The notes beneath the pieces were generated by a model that did not search any database, had not been told where the DNA came from, and saw nothing but the letters and a program-made list of their open reading frames with translations. Position numbers and translations under genes: made by a program. A DNA stretch of 12,619 nucleotides from Bacteroides sp. (GTDB lineage: Bacteria > Bacteroidota > Bacteroidia > Bacteroidales > Bacteroidaceae): positions 1 through 12,619 of the forward strand of contig DXLM01000080.1 of assembly GCA_019414725.1 (NCBI GenBank), written 5' to 3'. This document shows positions 7,789 through 12,619 of the stretch, one piece after another (within the stretch, counting starts at the first letter, position 1; each line of letters opens with the position of its first letter).

Positions 7789-9111
7789 TTATTGTTTTTT
7801 CCAATGCTGGTCAACCAATTCTTTCTTTATATTGACTTCTTCCGGCTTAAAGTATTTGCTGAACAATCCCCATGTAACATCCAGCATTTCAGTAGTATCC
7901 AGATTCACATCAATGGCGAGTAACTGATTAGCGTAATCTTTAGCAAATGCCAAAGTACGTTCATCATAATTAGTCAAGTCAAAACCATTTTCCATCTTAG
8001 TCTTGGCATTGGCGGCATCAGCATACAAACGTACAGCAGCATTCATCACCTGAGGATGATCCTTACGGGTTTTCTTACCACTCACCAACTGTTTCAAACG
8101 AGACAACGAACGGAACGGGTCCACGATAACCTTACCGATATCACTATCGCGACGCAGGAACAGCTGACCTTCAGTGATATAACCCGTATTATCAGGAACA
8201 GCGTGCGTAATATCACCGCCACTCAAGGTAGTTACCGCAATAATAGTGATTGAACCACCTGCGGGGAATTGTACCGCTTTTTCATAAATCTTCGCCAAAT
8301 CCGAATAAAGAGATCCCGGCATAGAGTCCTTGGAAGGAATCTGATCCATACGGTTAGACACAATAGCTAACGCATCAGCATAACTGGTCATATCAGTCAG
8401 CAACACCAATACTTTCTGATTATGTTCCACTGCAAAATATTCAGCAGCCGTCAGCGCCATATCCGGAATCAACAGACGTTCTACCGGAGGATTTTCCGTA
8501 GTATTCACGAAACTGATAATACGGTCGAGCGCACCGGCATTAGAAAATACATTCTTAAAATACAGGTAGTCGTCATTAGTCATACCCATACCGCCCAAGA
8601 TAATCTTATCGGTTTCGGCACGCAATGCCACATTGGCCATCACTTGATTGAACGGCTGGTCAGGGTCAGCAAAAAAAGGAATCTTCTGTCCTGATACCAA
8701 CGTATTGTTCAAATCGATACCGGCAATACCGGTCGCAATCAGTTCCGACGGCTGTTTACGGCGAACCGGATTCACAGACGGACCGCCGATAGGCACTTCC
8801 TGTCCCTCAATTTCCGGTCCCCCATCAATCGGATCACCAAAAGCGTTGAAGAAACGTCCAGCCAACTGGTCGCTCACTTTCAGTGTAGGCGACTTGCCCA
8901 AGAATACGACCTCAGCATTGGTCGGAATACCTTCCGTACCCTCGAACACCTGCAAAGTCACTTCATCACCCATGATTTTTACCACCTGGGCTAATTTCCC
9001 ATTAACCATTGCCAACTCATCATAGCCCACTCCTGACGCTTTCAGCGAACAGGTTGCCTTGGTAATCTGGCTAATCTTAGTATATATCTTTTGAAATGCT
9101 TTTGTTGCCAT
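7789..9111 (-). CDS. ntpB: V-type ATPase subunit B (non-catalytic head subunit)
   Basis: This 440-aa protein alternates with subunit A in the A3B3 head and completes the nucleotide sites. VFLGKSPTLKVSDQLAGRFFNAFGDPID (69-96) belongs to the N-terminal barrel and linker. LLTDMTSYADAL (237-248), GDITHAVPDNTGYITEGQ (299-316) and DPFRSLSRL (331-339) are hallmark B-subunit motifs, the last bearing the arginine expected near the A active site. The P-loop-equivalent stretch is unusual: GQKIPFFADPDQPFNQ (141-156), where most archaeal and bacterial B subunits read IFSxSGLPHN. This subunit does not need a working P-loop, so the change does not argue against function. The protein is slightly shorter than the common 455-465 aa. 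It follows subunit A after a 35-nt AT-rich spacer that ends in a GAG-TAGAG stretch just before the ATG. Confidence 0.95.
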   Translation of the reverse strand: MATKAFQKIYTKISQITKATCSLKASGVGYDELAMVNGKLAQVVKIMGDEVTLQVFEGTEGIPTNAEVVFLGKSPTLKVSDQLAGRFFNAFGDPIDGGPEIEGQEVPIGGPSVNPVRRKQPSELIATGIAGIDLNNTLVSGQKIPFFADPDQPFNQVMANVALRAETDKIILGGMGMTNDDYLYFKNVFSNAGALDRIISFVNTTENPPVERLLIPDMALTAAEYFAVEHNQKVLVLLTDMTSYADALAIVSNRMDQIPSKDSMPGSLYSDLAKIYEKAVQFPAGGSITIIAVTTLSGGDITHAVPDNTGYITEGQLFLRRDSDIGKVIVDPFRSLSRLKQLVSGKKTRKDHPQVMNAAVRLYADAANAKTKMENGFDLTNYDERTLAFAKDYANQLLAIDVNLDTTEMLDVTWGLFSKYFKPEEVNIKKELVDQHWKKQ

Positions 9112-9146
9112 CTCTACTCATTATAAATTAAAATTAAAAATTAAAA

Positions 9147-10901
9147 TCAGACACTTCTCTCGGCAACCAATTCCTGTAACTGCTTTTTAAAATCCTCATA
9201 CTGCTCAGATTTATATTTAGCATAGTTCATCTGTTTGCAAAGGTTGATCATCTTTTTGAAATAATCCATCACCTCAATGAAAGTATCAAACTTGAATTCC
9301 GTATGACAGATGTCGATTACCATATTCAAGATCTCCTCCTGACGTTCCATCGGAGTCACTGAATCCACTTCATCAAAAGCATCCTGTTGCAGAATCACAA
9401 AATCAATCAGCTCTGATTTCCAAAAGATTACATGATATTCTACAGGTACGCCATCATCACCCAAAATATTAATCTGTTCAGCAATTTCCTTACCACGCAA
9501 CAATCTTGTTTTGATTTCGTTCACCTTACCAATCCATTCACCATTAATACGTTTGGCGATATATTCCTCAAATTCCGGATATTCCAGATATTTTGAATAA
9601 GAGTCAATCGGGTTCACAGCCGGATAACGCTTCCTGTCGGCACGTTCCTGCTCCAAGGCATAAAAGCAACGGGCCACCTTTTTAGTATTCTCCGTTACAG
9701 GTTCCTTCAAGTTACCACCTGCCGGAGATACAGTACCGATAAAGGTAATAGAACCGGTCTCACCATTATTCAGATGTACATATCCCGCACGTCCGTAAAA
9801 GTTGGAGATAATAGCCGAGATATCCATCGGGAATGCATCCGGACCAGGCAATTCTTCCATACGGTTGGACATCTCACGCAAGGCCTGCGCCCAACGGGAA
9901 GTAGAATCTGCCATCAGTAAGACTTTCAATCCCATAGCACGATAATACTCAGAAATGGTCATAGCCGTGTACACAGATGCTTCACGGGCAGCCACCGGCA
10001 TGTTCGAGGTATTGGCAATAATGATAGTACGTTCCATCAGCTTACGTCCTGTATGCGGATCTACCAGTTCGGGGAACTCCGTAAAGATTTCCACCACCTC
10101 ATTCGCACGTTCACCACAAGCAGCGATAATTACGATATCCGCTTCCGCCTGCTTGGAGATGGCATGCTGAAGCACTGTTTTCCCTGTACCAAACGGACCG
10201 GGAATAAATCCCGTTCCCCCTTCTACAATGGGGTTGACCGTATCAATAACACGGACACCGGTTTCCAATAATTTATAAGGACGCGGCTTTTCCTTATAAT
10301 TAGTCATAGCCTTCTTTACCGGCCACTTCTGAATCATGTTTACCGGAATATCTTTACCTTCTCTGTCCGTCAGAACCACTACAGTATCCTCAATAGTATA
10401 ATCACCTTCAGGAACAATGGATTTCACTTTATAAGTACCTGTCAACTGAAATGGTACCATAATTTTCAGTGGCTGGAAGTTCTCATCCACCTGTCCCAAC
10501 CAAGCCGATGGACCAACTTCATCACCCACTTTCACCAACGGTACAAAATGCCACACTCTTTCTTTATCCAATGGATAGGTGTATTGTCCGCGTTTCAGGA
10601 ACACTCCATCCATTTTATCAAGGTCGTTTTGCAGACCATCATAATTTTTAGACAACATACCCGGACCTAGAGTCACTTCAAGCATGTGTCCCGTAAATTC
10701 GGCTTCAGCACCAACTTTCAATCCACGTGTACTTTCAAACACCTGCACATAAACATTGCTGCCTACCACCTTAATAACCTCTGCCATCAAGCGGTCTCCG
10801 CCAGTCAGAATGTAACAAATCTCATTCTGTGCCACCGGTCCGTCAACGGTAAGAGTAACCATGTTGGCTATTACGCCACTAACAGTTCCTTTTGTTGCCA
10901 T
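9147..10901 (-). CDS. ntpA: V-type ATPase subunit A (catalytic head subunit)
   Basis: This 584-aa protein hydrolyses or makes ATP in the A3B3 head. An N-terminal beta barrel covers about 1-75. An inserted domain near 115-190, found in A but not B subunits, includes VPEGDYTIEDTVVVL (163-177). The P-loop GPFGTGKT is at 235-242, with K241 contacting phosphate. The catalytic glutamate is E264 in CGERANEVVEIF (262-273). Most V-type A subunits read GERGNE, so the alanine is a variant. Walker B is VLLMADSTSRW (327-337), and SPAGGNLKEPVTENT (392-406) is the conserved loop after it. The length is typical. It lies 18 nt after the DUF2764 gene and 35 nt before subunit B. The catalytic residues are intact, so the enzyme should be active. 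Whether it pumps ions or makes ATP in the cell cannot be told from sequence. Confidence 0.97.
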   Translation of the reverse strand: MATKGTVSGVIANMVTLTVDGPVAQNEICYILTGGDRLMAEVIKVVGSNVYVQVFESTRGLKVGAEAEFTGHMLEVTLGPGMLSKNYDGLQNDLDKMDGVFLKRGQYTYPLDKERVWHFVPLVKVGDEVGPSAWLGQVDENFQPLKIMVPFQLTGTYKVKSIVPEGDYTIEDTVVVLTDREGKDIPVNMIQKWPVKKAMTNYKEKPRPYKLLETGVRVIDTVNPIVEGGTGFIPGPFGTGKTVLQHAISKQAEADIVIIAACGERANEVVEIFTEFPELVDPHTGRKLMERTIIIANTSNMPVAAREASVYTAMTISEYYRAMGLKVLLMADSTSRWAQALREMSNRMEELPGPDAFPMDISAIISNFYGRAGYVHLNNGETGSITFIGTVSPAGGNLKEPVTENTKKVARCFYALEQERADRKRYPAVNPIDSYSKYLEYPEFEEYIAKRINGEWIGKVNEIKTRLLRGKEIAEQINILGDDGVPVEYHVIFWKSELIDFVILQQDAFDEVDSVTPMERQEEILNMVIDICHTEFKFDTFIEVMDYFKKMINLCKQMNYAKYKSEQYEDFKKQLQELVAERSV

Positions 10902-10919
10902 ATATCTTTAATCTGTTTA

Positions 10920-11756
10920 TTATCTGAATTCTGCGGGAATCTGTATCTCGTCCTTTAATTTATCAATAATCTGACGGAACAGTTCGCTTCCCTTTTCCTT
11001 ATCCATAGAAATCCAACGGCCAATCATTTCCAGTTTCAACAAAAACACGAAAATCCGCTCCACAGTAAAATAGTTGAAAAAGACAGCGTCTTCCATCCAG
11101 TTCCATTTCAACAAATCTATCTTCTTTTCCCTTTCCACTAATTCTTCAATCTCGCTGATACGGAGTACCTGCTCAAAATATTCCAGCATCTCGGACAAAC
11201 CGAAATCTCGGGCATTCGATGTACGAATCATCTCACTCACATCCGTCTTGCCCACTACTACCTGAGATACGTCCATTTTATATTTACGTGCAGCTAAGGC
11301 AGCCAGTATATTATTGATATTCAAATTAAATTCAAACCAGGAGGAAACAAATTGATTACCGCAGTTCATGGCATACGCATAATAGCAGGCAGATAACATA
11401 TCTTCCGCACGATAGAGTTCCTCTGCGGAAAGAGCCAAATAAGCAGTAATAAATTCATAAAGATAAGATGGGTATCTCTTATCCGGAGCATCGCCTTCAC
11501 GCACCGAACTGATAAGCGCCAGCAACTCATTCTGAGAATAATTCCCCTCAAAATCTGTCGTAGCTTCCTTATCTTTCAACAGTTTCAACAGGTTAGCATT
11601 ATCGAATTTCAAATAGAACAAGTCGATTAACTTCCTATCCTTTTCCGATAATTCCGAATAGATTTCCGATTTAAAATTAGCCACTGTATAGTTCAGTTTG
11701 CCATCCTCCAACGAAAGATCCGGCAAACCGGCTACCAGGCAATAATAATTTGTCAT
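10920..11756 (-). CDS. DUF2764 family protein of the V-ATPase operon, possible C-like subunit
   Basis: This 278-aa protein appears to belong to the DUF2764 family, whose members are encoded between subunits E and A of V-type ATPase operons. It begins MTNYYCLVAGLPDL and has no signal peptide, membrane segment or nucleotide-binding motif. It looks all-helical. Two stretches recall the repeats of V-type subunit C/d: NLNINNILAALAARKY (144-159) and FTVERIFVFLLKLEMIGRW (230-248). The second resembles the family pattern of an aromatic-glutamate pair, then YLL-KE-E-RN. The YY-LVA opening also recalls the YxYLNAR start of C subunits. The operon has no other subunit C. I infer that the protein caps the rotor ring or sits in the central stalk. 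The family assignment comes from context plus remembered sequence style, and the function is not established. Confidence 0.75.
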   Translation of the reverse strand: MTNYYCLVAGLPDLSLEDGKLNYTVANFKSEIYSELSEKDRKLIDLFYLKFDNANLLKLLKDKEATTDFEGNYSQNELLALISSVREGDAPDKRYPSYLYEFITAYLALSAEELYRAEDMLSACYYAYAMNCGNQFVSSWFEFNLNINNILAALAARKYKMDVSQVVVGKTDVSEMIRTSNARDFGLSEMLEYFEQVLRISEIEELVEREKKIDLLKWNWMEDAVFFNYFTVERIFVFLLKLEMIGRWISMDKEKGSELFRQIIDKLKDEIQIPAEFR

Positions 11757-11765
11757 AGTCCCGTT

Positions 11766-12356
11766 TTAAAACAACATTTCTACTAATTGAGGACGAAGGA
11801 AATCCTTGAAATAATTTTCAAATTCCTCTTCACCGAAGTTCACTTTGTAAGAGCCGTCAGCTGGTGAGATAGTAAAAAGTGATTTCGTTCCGTTCACTTC
11901 TTCTATTCTCACTCCTTTATCCAACAAAGCTTTTGCGTTCGCTGCAAAATATTTCTTAAGTCCTTCGGCATCTGCGGTAGAGATCACGATAGATTCGTTA
12001 GCAGACCATTGGGCAGCTAATGAAACTATAAACTTATTCAGATACTCCTTATCTGCCACAAATCCTTTCACACTTTCACTGACTACCTCATTGGTCAACA
12101 AGGTAGCTATTTCGGTCTTCAATGCATTTACTGCTTGTCCGGCAAACAATTTAATTTCTGATTGTGTATTTTCGGCAGTTTCCTTGGCTGACTTCCGAGC
12201 TACAGCGAGAATAGACTCAGCTTCCTTACGGGCATCCTCTACAATCTTTGCTGCTTCATCGCGAGCACTACTGATAAGTCGCTGTGCTTCTTCATTTCCT
12301 TTTTCCACACCTTCACGATAAATCTTATCGGTAAGCTCCTGAATTTTATTTTCCAT
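11766..12356 (-). CDS. ntpE: V-type ATPase subunit E (peripheral stalk)
   Basis: This 196-aa protein is the first gene of the operon and forms the outer stalk that keeps the A3B3 head from turning. The N-terminal half (about 1-85) is one charged helix. Residues 20-63 fall into successive 11-residue units such as ARDEAAKIVED, ARKEAESILAV and ARKSAKETAEN. That is the hendecad spacing of right-handed coiled coils known in V-type peripheral stalks. The C-terminal half (about 100-196) is a globular alpha/beta domain ending FLRPQLVEMLF, which should bind the head. I chose the ATG at 12356 over the in-frame TTG at 12410. The TTG lies only 12 nt from the promoter box, too close for a normal leader, and MENKIQELTDKI is a typical family start. 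No G/H partner gene is visible nearby. Confidence 0.9.
   Translation of the reverse strand: MENKIQELTDKIYREGVEKGNEEAQRLISSARDEAAKIVEDARKEAESILAVARKSAKETAENTQSEIKLFAGQAVNALKTEIATLLTNEVVSESVKGFVADKEYLNKFIVSLAAQWSANESIVISTADAEGLKKYFAANAKALLDKGVRIEEVNGTKSLFTISPADGSYKVNFGEEEFENYFKDFLRPQLVEMLF
12168..12299 (-). repeat. 11-residue coiled-coil repeats in subunit E
   Basis: Residues 20-63 of subunit E form four successive 11-residue units, starting GNEEA, ARDEA, ARKEA and ARKSA, equal to 33-bp steps in the DNA. Alanines recur at fixed positions. The periodicity belongs to the protein fold (a right-handed coiled coil) and not to a recent DNA duplication, since the codons differ between units. Confidence 0.7.
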
Positions 12357-12421
12357 ATTCTTAGAAGATATTTTTTTGAGTTTAACACTTTCTTTCTTCA
12401 ATAAATTCAAAAAGAATAGCC

Positions 12422-12429
12422 CAAAAGTA
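12422..12429 (-). promoter_or_regulatory. Bacteroides-type -7 box for the V-ATPase operon
   Basis: The minus strand reads TACTTTTG, an exact match to TAnnTTTG, 65 nt upstream of the subunit E ATG. The -33 region about 20 nt upstream is T-rich (TTCTTTTTC) with no clean TTTG. A second, near-matching box TACTTTTA lies at 12474-12481 in a similar GTACTTTT context and could be an alternative start. Transcription from the main box should begin near 12415, giving a leader of about 60 nt. Confidence 0.6.
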
Positions 12430-12574
12430 CAAAAATCAATGATAGAAAAAGAATTTAATGATAGAATTTACACTAAAAGTACTGCAAAAAGAGAAAAATA
12501 TACCATATTCATGTTACAGAACATAGGATTATTTCCGTTACTAGACTCCGCCACACACGTGCGTATACAAAAAA

Positions 12575-12607
12575 AAGCCTCCGGAACTTCTTCAAGTCCG
12601 GAGGCTT
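12575..12607 (-). terminator. Rho-independent terminator of an upstream minus-strand gene
   Basis: A 9-bp GC-rich stem pairs GCCTCCGGA (12577-12585) with TCCGGAGGC (12597-12605), extended outward by AA/TT. The inner part can add CTT/AAG after one bulged base, leaving a 4-nt loop. On the minus strand it is followed by eight T residues (12569-12576), a strong intrinsic terminator. The gene it ends lies beyond the right edge of the window. It separates that gene from the ATPase operon. The stretch 12430-12570 contains no gene I can support. Confidence 0.88.
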
Positions 12608-12619
12608 CAATCAAAACGG

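Noticed and set aside
8648..9025. A 125-codon plus-strand frame opposite subunit B with a somewhat protein-like product.
   Set aside because: It is antisense to highly conserved B-subunit motifs, which explains the Gly/Pro/Ser-rich product. There is no independent evidence for expression.
9112..9146. A tandem AATTAAAA-like pattern in the A-B spacer, considered as a regulatory repeat.
   Set aside because: It is a short, low-complexity AT-rich leader of the kind common before Bacteroides start codons. Nothing suggests more than a translation-friendly spacer.
12357..12410. An N-terminal extension of subunit E starting from a TTG at 12410.
   Set aside because: It would place the start codon about 5 nt from the predicted transcription start, uses a rare start codon, and adds Lys/Ser-rich residues unlike the family. 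The ATG at 12356 is preferred.

Overview
The window reads as a piece of a Bacteroidales chromosome, most likely Bacteroides or Phocaeicola. The evidence is a moderately AT-rich base composition, two exact matches to the Bacteroides -7 promoter box TAnnTTTG placed just upstream of operons, weak A-rich ribosome-binding regions in place of strong Shine-Dalgarno sites, and protein types typical of that order. The exact species cannot be named from sequence alone. All nine genes lie on the minus strand, so transcription runs from high to low coordinates.

Right part (12619 to about 4620): a minus-strand terminator hairpin (12575-12607) closes an unseen upstream unit. A promoter follows (-7 box at 12422-12429), then a seven-gene V-type (A/V-type) ATPase operon in the order E, DUF2764-like, A, B, D, I, K. 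Most junctions are tight: gaps of 9, 18, 35 and 14 nt, and a 4-nt ATGA overlap between D and I. The exception is the 213-nt I-K spacer, which holds a 101-bp element with inverted termini resembling a dispersed intergenic repeat. A 12-bp perfect-stem hairpin follows subunit K. No recognisable C, F or G/H subunit is present. The DUF2764 protein sits where a central-stalk subunit could be expected and is the best candidate for a poorly described component. The proteolipid K carries the full set of residues that binds Na+ in the Enterococcus hirae NtpK ring, so the enzyme is probably Na+-coupled.

Left part (about 4470 to 100): a second promoter (-7 box 4461-4468) drives a two-gene glycogen operon. 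It encodes a eukaryote-like GT3 glycogen synthase followed 28 nt later by a GT35 alpha-glucan phosphorylase, and ends at a hairpin at 104-143. The synthase extends glycogen, presumably from UDP-glucose. The phosphorylase releases glucose-1-phosphate from it.

Both operons are recognisable housekeeping modules. I see no defence system, CRISPR array, RNA gene, transposase or phage gene. The points most worth follow-up are the subunit set of the ATPase, its predicted ion, the altered nucleotide-site motifs in A and B, the apparently unregulated GT3 synthase, and the repeat element splitting I from K.
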